This document shows, piece by piece, positions 1 through 9,384 of a stretch of 42,619 nucleotides of DNA; position 1 is the first letter of the stretch; each line of letters begins with the position of its first letter. The notes below the pieces were generated by a model. That model saw only the letters and a list, made by a program, of their open reading frames with translations. It had not been told where the DNA came from and did not search any database. The position numbers and the translations under genes are program-made. The stretch is from contig NZ_JIBT01000053.1 of the NCBI RefSeq assembly GCF_001039575.1, positions 1 through 42,619 on the forward strand, given 5' to 3'. This DNA comes from Halomonas sp. PR-M31. GTDB taxonomy: Bacteria > Pseudomonadota > Gammaproteobacteria > Pseudomonadales > Halomonadaceae.

Positions 1-1
1 G

Positions 2-154
2 GCGGATGCCGAACCTTTGTTCGCCGTCACGGGTTTTCGGCCAAACACCGACTTGGCTCTGGGCGTGCAACGCTTCGTTGACTGGTACCGGTATTATTAC
101 GATGAGGTCAGCAATTCTCCCAGCATCAAATCGTTTTCCTCAAAACTGGGCTAA
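2..154 (+). CDS. C-terminal end of an NAD-dependent sugar-nucleotide epimerase (truncated by the window start)
   Basis: An open frame runs from base 2 to a TAA at 152-154 and encodes the last 50 residues of a protein. It contains GFRPNTDLALGVQRFVDWY followed by a run of tyrosines, which is the typical C-terminal signature of CapI/UDP-glucuronate 4-epimerase-type short-chain dehydrogenases (GF.P.T....GV.RFV.WY..YY). The Rossmann and catalytic parts lie upstream of the window. It is followed on the same strand by a polyprenyl-phosphate glycosyltransferase, so an epimerase supplying UDP-galacturonate or a similar donor would fit. Substrate cannot be decided from the tail alone. Confidence 0.7.
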   Translation, partial: ADAEPLFAVTGFRPNTDLALGVQRFVDWYRYYYDEVSNSPSIKSFSSKLG

Positions 155-192
155 ACACGCTTTTGCTCTACTACACCATGGAACGTTCCCCC

Positions 193-966
193 ATGCCTCA
201 GCCGTTACTCTCGATCATCATTCCCGCCAAGGACGAGGCGGGGAATCTTCCTCAGCTACTGGATGAAATAGCGACCGCACTCCCTGACGAAGAATACGAA
301 ATTCTGGTGGTCGATGACGGCTCAACGGATGAAACCTGGACGCTCCTGAATCGGCGTGCCGCCAAGGATGCGCGCCTGCGGCCGATGCGCCATGAGCGCA
401 GTGCCGGTCAAAGCACCTCGATCTGGCAGGCCGCCTGGGCAGCGCATGGCACCTGGCTTGCAACGCTGGACGGCGACGGACAGAACGATCCAGCGGATCT
501 TCCACGTCTTTATGACAAGGCACGCCAAGAGGGCATCGCCCTGGTCAATGGCCATCGGGTGCAGCGCCGGGACAACCGGCTCACTCTGCTATCTTCCCGG
601 GTTGCCAACCGCGTGCGTTCGACCCTGCTCAAGGACGACACGCCGGATACCGGCTGCGGACTCAAGATCATGCGCCGGGACGTCTTTTTGAAACTGCCTT
701 ATTTCGACCACATGCATCGCTTCATCCCAGCGCTGATTCTGGCTCAGGGTGGCCAGTGCGTCTCGGTACCGGTCAACCATCGCCCTCGAGGTACCGGGGC
801 CTCCCACTATGGCCTGAACAATCGCCTCTGGGTGGGACTCGTGGATATCGTCGGGGTCATGTGGCTGCAGCGGCGCACCCGCTTGCCCGCGCCCTTCGAT
901 GTCGGCGTCTCCACTGCAACCGAGCAAGATGTGCCGAGTGTATCGACGTCCGAGGAGACCCCATGA
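193..966 (+). CDS. GT2 family glycosyltransferase, dolichol-phosphate-mannose-synthase/ArnC-like
   Basis: A protein of 257 residues from the ATG at 193. Alternative in-frame starts are ATG 178 and TTG 163; 193 puts the conserved LLSIIIPAKDEAGNL at the N-terminus as in the family, with a weak GGAA upstream. GT-A fold features are visible: IIPAKDEAGN, VVDDGSTDET and the DXD-like LDGDGQNDP near residue 95. The fold is close to DPM1, ArnC and RgtE enzymes, which move a sugar from a nucleotide donor to undecaprenyl or dodecaprenyl phosphate at the inner face of the cytoplasmic membrane. No C-terminal membrane helices are seen. It overlaps the next gene by ATGA, so the two are translationally coupled. 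The sugar is inferred only from neighbours. Confidence 0.85.
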   Translation: MPQPLLSIIIPAKDEAGNLPQLLDEIATALPDEEYEILVVDDGSTDETWTLLNRRAAKDARLRPMRHERSAGQSTSIWQAAWAAHGTWLATLDGDGQNDPADLPRLYDKARQEGIALVNGHRVQRRDNRLTLLSSRVANRVRSTLLKDDTPDTGCGLKIMRRDVFLKLPYFDHMHRFIPALILAQGGQCVSVPVNHRPRGTGASHYGLNNRLWVGLVDIVGVMWLQRRTRLPAPFDVGVSTATEQDVPSVSTSEETP

Positions 967-1265
967 ACAGCGGATGGCTCTGGCTGGGTATCGGCTTTCT
1001 GGGTCAGGCACTCTTCTCGGCACGCTTCATTGTGCAGTGGCTGGCAAGCGAACGCGCGAAGCGCAGCATCGTGCCCAAGGCGTTCTGGTTTCTCAGCATC
1101 GCGGGAGGCGCCACTTTGCTTGCCTATGCCATTTATCGCCGCGATCCCGTATTCATTGCCGGCCAAGGGGCGGGGCTATTCATCTATGCGCGCAATCTGG
1201 TGCTGATCCGTCGTGAGAGTCGTGAAGTCCGCCAGAAGAAAAAAGCCTCAGCCCCCTCCGCCTGA
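963..1265 (+). CDS. Small LAB_N (lipid A biosynthesis N-terminal domain) membrane protein
   Basis: A 100-residue protein with about three hydrophobic helices. It carries the LAB_N pattern: WLGIGFLGQALFSARFIVQW, then SIVPKAFWFLSIAGG, then a third helix ending in YARNLVLIRR and a basic tail. LAB_N proteins are small inner-membrane proteins encoded beside lipid A and polyprenyl-phosphate sugar enzymes; a role in flipping or handling the lipid-linked sugar is suspected but not established. The start ATG at 963 overlaps the stop of the glycosyltransferase gene, and the ArnT-like gene starts 17 bases after it ends. The three genes form a compact operon. Confidence 0.85.
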   Translation: MNSGWLWLGIGFLGQALFSARFIVQWLASERAKRSIVPKAFWFLSIAGGATLLAYAIYRRDPVFIAGQGAGLFIYARNLVLIRRESREVRQKKKASAPSA

Positions 1266-1282
1266 ATGGAATTCATCCCGTC

Positions 1283-3016
1283 ATGCATCGCCCTGCCTAC
1301 CTGCATTATTTGAATCACTCCTATCGCTGGGCATGGCTTGCCCTCATGCTGTTCGCGCTGGTGCTGCTCGGTCTGGGTATTGGCCTGCGCGACCCCTGGC
1401 CCGCGGATGAGCCGCGCTTTGCCTTGAATGCCCTGGAAATGCTCAAGACCGGCCAGTTCTGGTTCCCTCATCGGGGCGGCGAGCCTTATCCAGACAAACC
1501 GCCGCTATTCATGTGGGCCTCGGCGCTGTCCATTGCGATCACCGGTTCCGTGCGACTGGGGTTTTTGCTGCCTTCACTGTTTGCAGCGCTGGGCACCTTG
1601 GCTCTAGTGGTGGATCTGACGCGACATCTTTACGGCCAACGTATTGCCCTACTCAGCGGCCTCGCGCTGCTGACGACCCTGCAGTTCGTGGTTCAGGCCA
1701 AAGCCGCCCAGATCGACATGCTGCTGACCTTCTTCACGACCCTGGGAGCCTACGGACTGCTGCGCCATGCACTGCTCGGTCCCGCCAGGCGCTGGTGGTT
1801 GATCGGTTTTGCCGCGATGGGGCTTGGCATCATTACCAAGGGCGTGGGCTTTCTGCCCTTGCTGCTGTTGCCCGCCTGGCTGTGGTTTGCCTGGCGCGGG
1901 CAGGCCACCCGAATCGCCTGGAAGGATCTGGGCCTGGGCATGGCGGTGCTGATAGGAGCCATCGCCCTGTGGGGCGTGCCGATGATTCTGATTGCGACCT
2001 TTGGTGATGACCCCGCCTTGACCGCCTATCGTGACAATATCCTGTTCAAGCAGACCGGTGAGCGCTATGCGGACTCCTGGCATCACCTCGAGCCCTGGTA
2101 TTACTACCTGGTCAAGGTGCTGCCCTGGGCCTGGATGCCCCTGGTTCTGGCGCTGCCCTGGGCGATACCCGCCTGGTGGCATCGCGCCCGGCGCGGCGAT
2201 GCCCGCCTGCTGCTGCCGCTGAGCGGTGTCATTCTGATCATCGTGTTTTTTTCATTTTCGCCGGGCAAGCGCGGTGTCTACACCCTGCCGACAATTCCGC
2301 TGCTGGTGCTGGCTCTGGCACCGCTGTTGCCAGGCATTCTGAACAAGCGCATTTTCAACTGGCTGGGAACCGGGATACTGGTTCTACTGGGGGGGCTATT
2401 GCTGATCGCCGGTCTGCTTGGCGTTTTCGGACTGCCGGCGCTGGCAACGCTTGCCGAGCGCTACGACATCGTGCCCTGGGCCTGGTGGATTCTGCTCGGC
2501 GTTGCAGCGGCAGGGCTTCTCTTCTGGCTGCGATCCCGCCGGGGCATGCTGGCGCTGCCTCTATGGCTGGCCCTGTTTTGGTTGAGCTGGTCGACCTGGG
2601 GCTATGTACTTCAGGATGAAGCCCGCTCGCCGCGACGCATGATGCAGCTGGTTGTCTCGATCACCGGAGACGATGCCTGGCTGGCGCTGCCAAGCTTCGA
2701 CGAAGAGTTTCTTCTGCAATCCCGGCAGCCCAGCGTACATTTCGGGGATCAGACCCCGCTCCATGATCAGTTCAAACGGGTTTTTGCCTGGCTGCAGGAG
2801 ACCCCCGGGCAGCGCTGGATGATCACGGAACAACATCGCATGGACGACTATCCCTGTATCGATCTTGATCAGGCCCATGACATGGGCCATCAGAACAGCG
2901 ACGACTGGTGGCTGATACCCGGCAACGCCGTCGCCACCTGTAAGGGCGACGCGAACGCCGCGCCGTTGTTCGTGGCACCGACTACCCTGGGCTCGTCGCG
3001 CTATCTTGCACCGTAA
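1283..3016 (+). CDS. ArnT-like GT83 membrane glycosyltransferase
   Basis: A 577-residue polytopic protein with about 11-12 membrane helices. After the first helix it carries DPWPADEPRFALNALEM and PYPDKPPLFMW, the conserved first periplasmic loop of the GT83/PMT family, where the acidic DEPR region is catalytic in ArnT. Family members transfer a sugar from a polyprenyl-phosphate carrier to lipid A or core on the periplasmic side. A soluble periplasmic domain of about 100 residues closes the protein. With the upstream GT2 and LAB_N genes this gives donor synthesis, a possible flip step and transfer. The 3' end overlaps the convergent iadA gene by 16 bases, so no intergenic terminator fits here. 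The transferred sugar (L-Ara4N, galacturonate or hexose) is unknown. Confidence 0.88.
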   Translation: MHRPAYLHYLNHSYRWAWLALMLFALVLLGLGIGLRDPWPADEPRFALNALEMLKTGQFWFPHRGGEPYPDKPPLFMWASALSIAITGSVRLGFLLPSLFAALGTLALVVDLTRHLYGQRIALLSGLALLTTLQFVVQAKAAQIDMLLTFFTTLGAYGLLRHALLGPARRWWLIGFAAMGLGIITKGVGFLPLLLLPAWLWFAWRGQATRIAWKDLGLGMAVLIGAIALWGVPMILIATFGDDPALTAYRDNILFKQTGERYADSWHHLEPWYYYLVKVLPWAWMPLVLALPWAIPAWWHRARRGDARLLLPLSGVILIIVFFSFSPGKRGVYTLPTIPLLVLALAPLLPGILNKRIFNWLGTGILVLLGGLLLIAGLLGVFGLPALATLAERYDIVPWAWWILLGVAAAGLLFWLRSRRGMLALPLWLALFWLSWSTWGYVLQDEARSPRRMMQLVVSITGDDAWLALPSFDEEFLLQSRQPSVHFGDQTPLHDQFKRVFAWLQETPGQRWMITEQHRMDDYPCIDLDQAHDMGHQNSDDWWLIPGNAVATCKGDANAAPLFVAPTTLGSSRYLAP

Positions 3017-4158
3017 AGACAGCGGCCCGCCACAAAGGTCATTTGCGGGCGAAGCTCGCCGTCCAACAGAGTTATGTCTGCATCGAAACCTGCAGCCAAA
3101 CGTCCCTTGCGGGCCTGCAGCCCCAGCACCCGGGCCACGTTGCCCGAGATCAAGCCCAGGGCCTGTTCCAGCGGCAGTACCTGTTCACGCACCAGGCGCT
3201 GCCAATCCGCGATCAAGGCGGTGTTGCGCGCCACGCCCATCCCCAGGTATTCACCCTTGGCATCGAACTCCGGCAGGCTGCCGTTGCAGTCGGAGCTCAG
3301 GGTGATGCGTTCTACAGGGACGCCGCGCTCGAGCAGAAAAGCCACCGCGTCAAAGGCTGAAAGCCCTTCGCCGGCGTCTTCGAAGGCGGTCACATCCACG
3401 CAGGCATCAAGGGTCAAGGCATAGTTCGCAGCATCTTCGAGCAGTGAGCGAAGACGATTCACATGGGTGGGAATGACCTGATCCGCGGGGATTTCGGTCT
3501 CGGTCAAGAGCCGGCGCAGCGGCTCCAGTCCGCGTTTGCCATCACCAAGATGAAAGTGGCAGATGCCGCGCTTGCCCGCCAGCATGGCCCCGACCCTCAC
3601 ATCGCTGACCAGACGCTCGATCTCGTCCTGACGAGGCTGGCTAGAGCGGTGATCCGAGATCGCCAGTTCGCCCAGGCCGATGACCTCGGGAATCCAGGCC
3701 AGATCACGCTGCAGATCACCGGTCAACGTCGGTGGCGGCACGCGATAGGCCCCGGTATACATATAGGCGCAAACGCCTTCCGCCCGCAGTCCGCGCACCT
3801 TGGCCAGAAGATCCGCCGGGGTGCGGCTGATGCTGTCGGTGCCCAGCACCCCCACCACCGTTGCAATCCCCATGCTCACGATCTCGTGAGCGGTGATCTC
3901 CGGGCAGCGGGTGCCACAGCCTCCTTCACCACCGCCGCCGGTGACATGCACGTGCTGATCGATGAAGGCCGGCACGGCGGTCAGTTCAGGCGCTTCTATC
4001 AGGGTCACCGGCCACTTCTCAGGAACAGCAAGATCGCGCCCAAGCGCCGCAATGCGCCCATCTGCGATCAGGATATCCGTCTCGTCGACGGGGGCCGGTG
4101 TATAAAGTCGGCCAACCCGCAGCAGAGTCAGTAGTGGCATTGATTTATTGGAAGTCAT
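3001..4158 (-). CDS. iadA: Isoaspartyl dipeptidase (beta-aspartyl-peptidase)
   Basis: A 385-residue amidohydrolase-superfamily metalloenzyme starting at the ATG at 4158 (MTSNKSMPLLTLLRV). Metal-binding and catalytic features are in order: FIDQHVHVTGGGGEGG, an EICR-like loop, the ICHFHLGDG histidines, QVIPTHVNR, and TLSSDCNGSLPEFD with the catalytic aspartate. Length matches E. coli IadA (about 390). IadA hydrolyses beta-aspartyl dipeptides, including beta-Asp-Arg, the product of cyanophycinase. It lies 43 bases downstream of cphA on the same strand, so the operon encodes polymer synthesis, depolymerisation and dipeptide recycling to aspartate and arginine. It is cytoplasmic; no signal peptide is present. 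Confidence 0.92.
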   Translation of the reverse strand: MTSNKSMPLLTLLRVGRLYTPAPVDETDILIADGRIAALGRDLAVPEKWPVTLIEAPELTAVPAFIDQHVHVTGGGGEGGCGTRCPEITAHEIVSMGIATVVGVLGTDSISRTPADLLAKVRGLRAEGVCAYMYTGAYRVPPPTLTGDLQRDLAWIPEVIGLGELAISDHRSSQPRQDEIERLVSDVRVGAMLAGKRGICHFHLGDGKRGLEPLRRLLTETEIPADQVIPTHVNRLRSLLEDAANYALTLDACVDVTAFEDAGEGLSAFDAVAFLLERGVPVERITLSSDCNGSLPEFDAKGEYLGMGVARNTALIADWQRLVREQVLPLEQALGLISGNVARVLGLQARKGRLAAGFDADITLLDGELRPQMTFVAGRCLYGAR

Positions 4159-4201
4159 GGTGCGAGCCGCTTGTCGTATGGAGTTGACGGGGGTGTTTTT
4201 G

Positions 4202-6822
4202 CTAGCCGGCCTCACTCGTCGAAGCTGCAAACCGGCGTCCCTTGAGGCGCTCAATGGCATCATCGACGCCGTCGATCAGCAGCACCAACAGATCGCCCTC
4301 ATCGGCTTCGTCGAGCGCTCTGATGACGGCCTGCTCTTCCTGCATGACGATCTCGGCACGACAGGCGCCAGATACGGACTCGGCGCCATCGCGCATCAAG
4401 CCAGCGGCTTCTCCAATGGTTCGTCCGCGCGGGTCCGTCTCGCAGATAAACACCACGTCGTGCATTCTGGCGAGATGAGCCCCGAGATCGAACAAATCCT
4501 CGTCCCGACGATTGCCCGGCGCGCTTGCCACACCGATACGTCGATGCGCCGGAATACCGCCGACGAGCTCGCCCAACGCTTCGAGGGCAGGCACGTTGTG
4601 CCCATAGTCGATCAGCACCTTCATGCCGCCCACTTCAATAAGATTGGTGCGCCCAGGATTCTGTCCCGGTGTTGGATGAAAAGTGCGCAGTCCCATCTGA
4701 ATATCGCCGATGGAAAGCCCCAAGGCATAGGCGGCGGCGCTGGCGGCCAGAGCATTGGCAACGTTGAAGCGGGCGAGACCTTCAAAGGTGATGGGCACAT
4801 CCACCACCGAAATCACCTCGGCCTCGACCTGACCCTGGCGCAAGACGATACGGTCGTTATGCACGGTAAAAGCCACGCCATGCCCCTCGACGTGCTGGCG
4901 AACCGGGGGCGACTCCGGATCAAGCGTGAAGAACACGACGTCACCACGCGCCCATGCCTGGCTGTCAAACACTCGAGGATCGTCTGCGTTGAGCACCGCC
5001 GTTCCTCCCGGGCGAACCGCATCGATCACCACCCGCTTGCAGCGGGCCAGTTCATCCAGGGTATGAATATCGTGCTCGCCAAGATGATCGCTTGCGATAT
5101 TGAGCAGCACGCCCACGTCGCATTCATCGAAGCCGAGCCCGCGGCGCATGATGCCGCCTCGCGCCACCTCGAGCACCGCATACTCCACCGTGGGCTCGCG
5201 CAGTACGATGGTCGCCGCCTGAGGGCCGCTGTAGTCGCCACGCAGAACGACATGGTTGTCGATCTCGATGGTGCCGGTACAGGCCATGCCGACGTTGCGC
5301 CCGGCTTGGCGCAGCAAATGCGAGAGCAGGCGCACCGTGGTGGTCTTGCCGTTGGTGCCGGTAACCGCGACGATGGGAATGCGCCCCGTGTCGTCGCTGA
5401 CCGGGAACAGCATGTCGATCACCGGCTGACCCACATCGCGCTCTTTGCCGTGGGTCGGCGACAGATGCATGCGAAACCCGGGACCGGCGTTGACCTCGAC
5501 CACCGCCGCGGACTGATCTTCCAAGGGCCGAGCAAGACTCTCCGCGAGAAGATCGATGCCGATGATATCAAGCCCGACCAGACGCGAAATACGCTCCGCG
5601 ACATAGCGCACTTCCGGGTGCACGTCATCGGTCACATCCGTTGCGGTGCCGCCGGTGCTCAGATTTGCGGTGGGCTTCAAGAATACGATCTCATCTTTGG
5701 GAATGACGCTTTCCAGAGTCAGATTCTGTTGCCCAAGCAGGCGCAGGGACTGCTCATCCACCTCGATCTGGGTGAGCAGGTTCTCGTGGCCGACGCCCCG
5801 TCGCGGATCTTGATTCTCTCGCTCCACCAGCGCCTGCAGCGTGGCGCTGCCATCGCCCACCACATGAGCCGGACGGCGTCGCGCCGCCGCCACCAGCTTG
5901 CCATCGATCACCAACAGGCGATGGTCCTCACCCTTGATGAACTGCTCGACGATCACCTCCGGATTACGCCGGGAGGCGATGGCGAAGGCCTCACGCAGCT
6001 CGCTGTCGTTTTGAATATCCGTACTCACCCCGCGGCCGTGATTGCCTTCAAGCGGTTTCACCGCCAGGGGATAGCCGATGGATTCCGCGCTTTCAAGGGC
6101 CTCTTCGATTGAACTGCAGACGAATCCATGAGGTACCGGGACACCGGCATCGCCCAGCACCTGCTTGGTCCAGTCCTTGTCCGCGGCAATACTATGGCTG
6201 ATCAGATCGGTGCGTCCGGTCACCGTTGCCTGAATACGCTGCTGGCGATGCCCCTGGCCCAGCTGGATGTAACTGCTGTTCTCGTTCAGACGGGCCCAAG
6301 AGATGCCGCGACGCTCCGCGGCGTCAATGATCGAGGCAGTGGACGGCCCCAACATGTGATCGTCGCGCACCGTTTTCAGACGGTCGATGATCGCCGTCAG
6401 GTCGATGTCGTCACCGCTGAACAGGGCTTCAACGACAGCCACGGCCTCGACCCCGGCGGCCAGCCACAGGCTTCATCCCGGTAGCGATAGACGACGTTGT
6501 AGATGCCGCTTTCGTAAGAATCCACCGTCTTACCGTAACCCACGGAAAAACCGATCAGATTCTGCAGCTCGATCGCCACATGCTCGACGATATGTCCCGC
6601 CCAGGTTCCGCGCGCCAGCCGCTCCAGAAAGCCGCCGGGACGACCAACGGAGCAGCGATGCTCCTGTAACGTGGGAAGAAGCCCACTCATGCGTTCGACG
6701 ATGCCCGGCACGGTATCGCTTGGTCGCTCCTCGAGCTCGCCAATGTCCAGGCGCATGTAAATAGCCCGGTAGCGGCTATAGTAGTTCGGCCCTCTCAGCG
6801 CCCGGTGTGCCAGAATGTTCAT
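4202..6822 (-). CDS. cphA: Cyanophycin synthetase (one-base frameshift near 6458-6465)
   Basis: Two overlapping frames together make one CphA. The N-terminal part (6822 down to about 6460) gives MNILAHRALRGPNYYS through GIYNVVYRYRDEACG. The rest continues in another frame from AAGVEAVAVVEALFSG. Adding one base in the GGCTGGCC stretch restores a continuous protein of about 873 residues, the normal CphA length. The N and ATP-grasp domains (KPLEGNHGRGVST, EVNAGPGFRMHLSPT) are followed by a Mur-ligase-like domain with the P-loop VTGTNGKTTTVRLL. CphA polymerises aspartate and arginine into multi-L-arginyl-poly-L-aspartate in the cytoplasm. The start codon overlaps the stop of cphB (TGATG). The frameshift is more likely a sequence error than decay, because both halves are well conserved. 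Confidence 0.9.
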
Positions 6823-7667
6823 CAGCGATTCCTCAGCAGTGCGGTGAGTTCGTCGGCGTCGAGATAGTGCCGCGCCTCGATATCGAACCCGTGACCGCTG
6901 ACCATAGCATGAAGAATCATGTTCTCGACGGCTATCGGCTCCCCCATCGACAGATCAGTAATGTTTGAGCTTGCCAGACCCCGGCTGTCGATGAGGATGA
7001 CGTGACCAGGGCCAATGGCCTCGAGAATGCGATTCGGGTGAACGATCACGCCGGCGTCCTCGCCCAACCCTACGCCTAAATACTCTGGATTACTGGCGCC
7101 GACCTGCATCAGGCGCGAGAAGCGACCGCGCTCGAGAAAGTGACTATCGATGATAAGGTAGTCGATAAAACCAAGGCCCGAGGTCATGTTGACACCGCCC
7201 TTGCGCAGAGCATCCGCCGAAGCACCGTTATAGATCATGGTGCTTGGCAAGGCTGCCGCCCCCGCGCTGGTGCCTGCCACCACGGCACCGTCCATCAGGC
7301 GTTCGCGAATGGCAGTCAGCGTCGCCGAACCGCCGAACACATTGGTCAAACGCAGCTGGTCACCGCCGGTGAAGAATATCACCCCGCTTTGGCGGATCAG
7401 CTGGACATTATCGGGATCCGATGCCTGCTTGCGATCCTGTATGTCCAGCGCGTGAATACGGTTTGCGCCAAGCCGCTCGAAAGCAGCCTGATAGGCAGGA
7501 AGCACCTGGTCGGGAATGCCACTTGCGGTGGCAATGATGGAAACTTCACCGTTGCCTTCCGGCGCCAGTGAGAAAACCCGTTTCAGGATTTCCAAATCAG
7601 ATGTCTTGTCCTCGGCGCCGCCGATGGCCACGATGTGGCCCACCGCGGTGGAGAGTTGAGAAACCAT
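6822..7667 (-). CDS. cphB: Cyanophycinase
   Basis: A 281-residue serine peptidase of family S51. The nucleophile motif AGTSAGAAAL places the catalytic serine at residue 134. FFTGGDQLRLTN upstream and the DSHFLERGRFSRL and GLGEDAGVIV segments are typical of CphB. Cyanophycinase is an exopeptidase that releases beta-Asp-Arg dipeptides from cyanophycin. No signal peptide is present, so this is an intracellular type that mobilises the cell's own reserve. It is the first gene of the cphB-cphA-iadA operon and ends by overlapping the cphA start, so synthase and depolymerase are co-transcribed. Confidence 0.93.
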   Translation of the reverse strand: MVSQLSTAVGHIVAIGGAEDKTSDLEILKRVFSLAPEGNGEVSIIATASGIPDQVLPAYQAAFERLGANRIHALDIQDRKQASDPDNVQLIRQSGVIFFTGGDQLRLTNVFGGSATLTAIRERLMDGAVVAGTSAGAAALPSTMIYNGASADALRKGGVNMTSGLGFIDYLIIDSHFLERGRFSRLMQVGASNPEYLGVGLGEDAGVIVHPNRILEAIGPGHVILIDSRGLASSNITDLSMGEPIAVENMILHAMVSGHGFDIEARHYLDADELTALLRNR

Positions 7668-7995
7668 AATCCTGTTCGCCGCCTAGCGACGCTTTTGAAG
7701 ACACCATGGCGCCATGTCTATGTGAATAAAGTGCCAAACAGGCAATACGTTTCTTCCCTTAACATACACCCACTCATCCTACTTGGGCTCATAGTATTTC
7801 GCTAGAATGCGCATTAGAAAATGGTAACTTTGCCCAGGGACGTCAGTGGTGAAACTGTTGTAAAACATAACGCACGCAAAAAGGGCATGGCGCCCTGTTC
7901 TTGCTGGCCATGCCCCTCTTGTTTTTCCGTAAAAATGCTCTGAATCCTTGCTTACCATGTTAGCCGGTAGCTGATCAGTAGTGTCGGTTACCTAT
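7668..7995. other. Intergenic region between cphB and the PHB-depolymerase-like gene
   Basis: A 328-base non-coding stretch. The half near 7878-7915 holds a terminator hairpin. The AT-richer part at about 7730-7850 must contain the cphB promoter on the minus strand, but no convincing -35/-10 pair could be picked by eye. No RNA gene or arginine-repressor-like operator is evident. Confidence 0.6.
7878..7915 (-). terminator. Rho-independent terminator after the PHB-depolymerase-like gene
   Basis: The inverted repeat GGGCATGGC (7883-7891) / GCCATGCCC (7907-7915) encloses a 15-base loop. On the minus strand the stem is followed at once by five T residues (7882-7878), as expected for transcripts from the gene ending at 7996. 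A T-rich stretch also follows on the plus strand, so it may act both ways. Confidence 0.75.
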
Positions 7996-9354
7996 TCAAG
8001 CCACGGGTTTCGAATGGCTCAGAAAAAAGCGCAGCATTTCCTGGCTGGCATTCGGGCCCTTGGGATCGGTGTAAGAACCCCGAGACGTGCCACCGGACCA
8101 GGCATGGCCCGCACCGTGAATCGACCACTGCTCCAGCTGGGCCTGACCTTTGGCGTTCTGATGAACGGTGCAGGTATAGCCATGACCGTCAGGCACCCGA
8201 TCTTGCTTGATGGCAACATCCGCCGCTGCACCGGATGATTTTTTGACACCGACAGAGGCCAGGCACTGTGCCGCGATGCGATCACCGTTGCTGGGATGCA
8301 CCGTCGTATCCCGGTCGCCGTGAAATATGATCGCGGGAATGCCTGACGTCTTGGACGAGCCTGCCCGAGCTTGAGAAGAGCCTTGAGAGTGCGCTTGCCT
8401 ATTGAGCCCTGCGAGGGGCTGACTGCCGCCCTGCATGGCCGCAAGCGCCGAGGGTAAATCCTGAGCAGCGCCGTGAGGCAGCCCGGAATGCACCCCCACT
8501 GCCGCATAAAGATCCGGGTAGGTCATGGCCAGTGTCGTAGCCATGGCGCCGCCCGCGGACAGCCCCGCCACATAGACTCGACGCTTATCTACGTGATACT
8601 CCTCAAGCACCTTGCGAGTCATGCCGGCAATGATGGCGGGCTCGCCTTGCTCGCGCTGTTGATCGCTGGCTTTGAACCAGTTCCAGCATTTGGAATGGTT
8701 GGCGGAATTCGGCTGGGCCGGATAAAGCACCAGACAAGGCTGGGCTTCTGCCAGGGCGTTCATGCCGGTGCCGGCGGCAAAGTCGTCCGGGTTTTGCGTG
8801 CAGCCATGCAGCATGACGACCAGCGGCAAGGATTGACCCTGATAGCCGCTGGGAACATACAGCTTGTAGTCCCGGCTACCGGCATGATTGGAGAAGGTGG
8901 CATTTTTGAAGGATGCTCCATCAGGCAGCGTGTCCGCTGGAGCAGGTGACCAGGCAGCGTTCCCGCCAACGCTTGATAGCGTCTCTCGCAAGAGCTCTCC
9001 TAGACCACCAAACCCCTGGCCTGAGCCGAATGCGCGTCGTGATCCAGACTGCGTCTGCTCGAACCGCGAAGACTCCCGCTGGGCCTTGGTCTCATCGCGG
9101 TTTTTCTCGCTGGGCTCGGACGCGGCGCGCGTATCCGATTCCTCGACGACCCGGCAACTGCCTTCGATGGTTTCGCCTCTGGTTGTCTCATCCGACGCCG
9201 CCTGACGAAATTCGGCCCCGCTATTATCCGGGCTCGAAACGCCGCCAAGCGCCCGCTGTATCATGGCAGTGGCTTCATGCAGTTGGCCCGACTGAGTCAA
9301 GCGGGTCGCTTCTTTAAGACTCGCCAGGGTTGCTTCGTTCATTGAAAGATTCAT
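7996..9354 (-). CDS. PHB depolymerase family esterase with a long low-complexity N-terminus
   Basis: A 452-residue protein. The alpha/beta hydrolase core starts near residue 150 with RDYKLYVPSGY, followed by the oxyanion segment VVMLHGCTQNPDDFA (about 179-193), the lipase box VAGLSAGGAMA with the serine at 266, and IIFHGDRDTTVHPSNG carrying the acid residue. The family includes extracellular PHB depolymerases and acetyl-xylan/feruloyl esterases. Residues 1 to about 140 are Ser/Gly/Glu/Arg-rich and probably disordered, and there is no signal peptide, which fits an intracellular or granule-associated enzyme better than a secreted one. It lies 30 bases downstream of a ribbon-helix-helix regulator gene and is probably co-transcribed with it. 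The start MNLSMNEATL has GAGGATC upstream. Substrate is not proven. Confidence 0.8.
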   Translation of the reverse strand: MNLSMNEATLASLKEATRLTQSGQLHEATAMIQRALGGVSSPDNSGAEFRQAASDETTRGETIEGSCRVVEESDTRAASEPSEKNRDETKAQRESSRFEQTQSGSRRAFGSGQGFGGLGELLRETLSSVGGNAAWSPAPADTLPDGASFKNATFSNHAGSRDYKLYVPSGYQGQSLPLVVMLHGCTQNPDDFAAGTGMNALAEAQPCLVLYPAQPNSANHSKCWNWFKASDQQREQGEPAIIAGMTRKVLEEYHVDKRRVYVAGLSAGGAMATTLAMTYPDLYAAVGVHSGLPHGAAQDLPSALAAMQGGSQPLAGLNRQAHSQGSSQARAGSSKTSGIPAIIFHGDRDTTVHPSNGDRIAAQCLASVGVKKSSGAAADVAIKQDRVPDGHGYTCTVHQNAKGQAQLEQWSIHGAGHAWSGGTSRGSYTDPKGPNASQEMLRFFLSHSKPVA

Positions 9355-9384
9355 TCGTTTGATCCTCGGCGCAGCTATGCGCCC

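Noticed and set aside
4148-6112. A 654-codon open frame on the plus strand opposite cphA
   Set aside because: Its product is rich in His/Arg/Gln/Ala with no recognisable motifs, and it lies antisense to well-conserved CphA domains; it is a GC-rich shadow frame.
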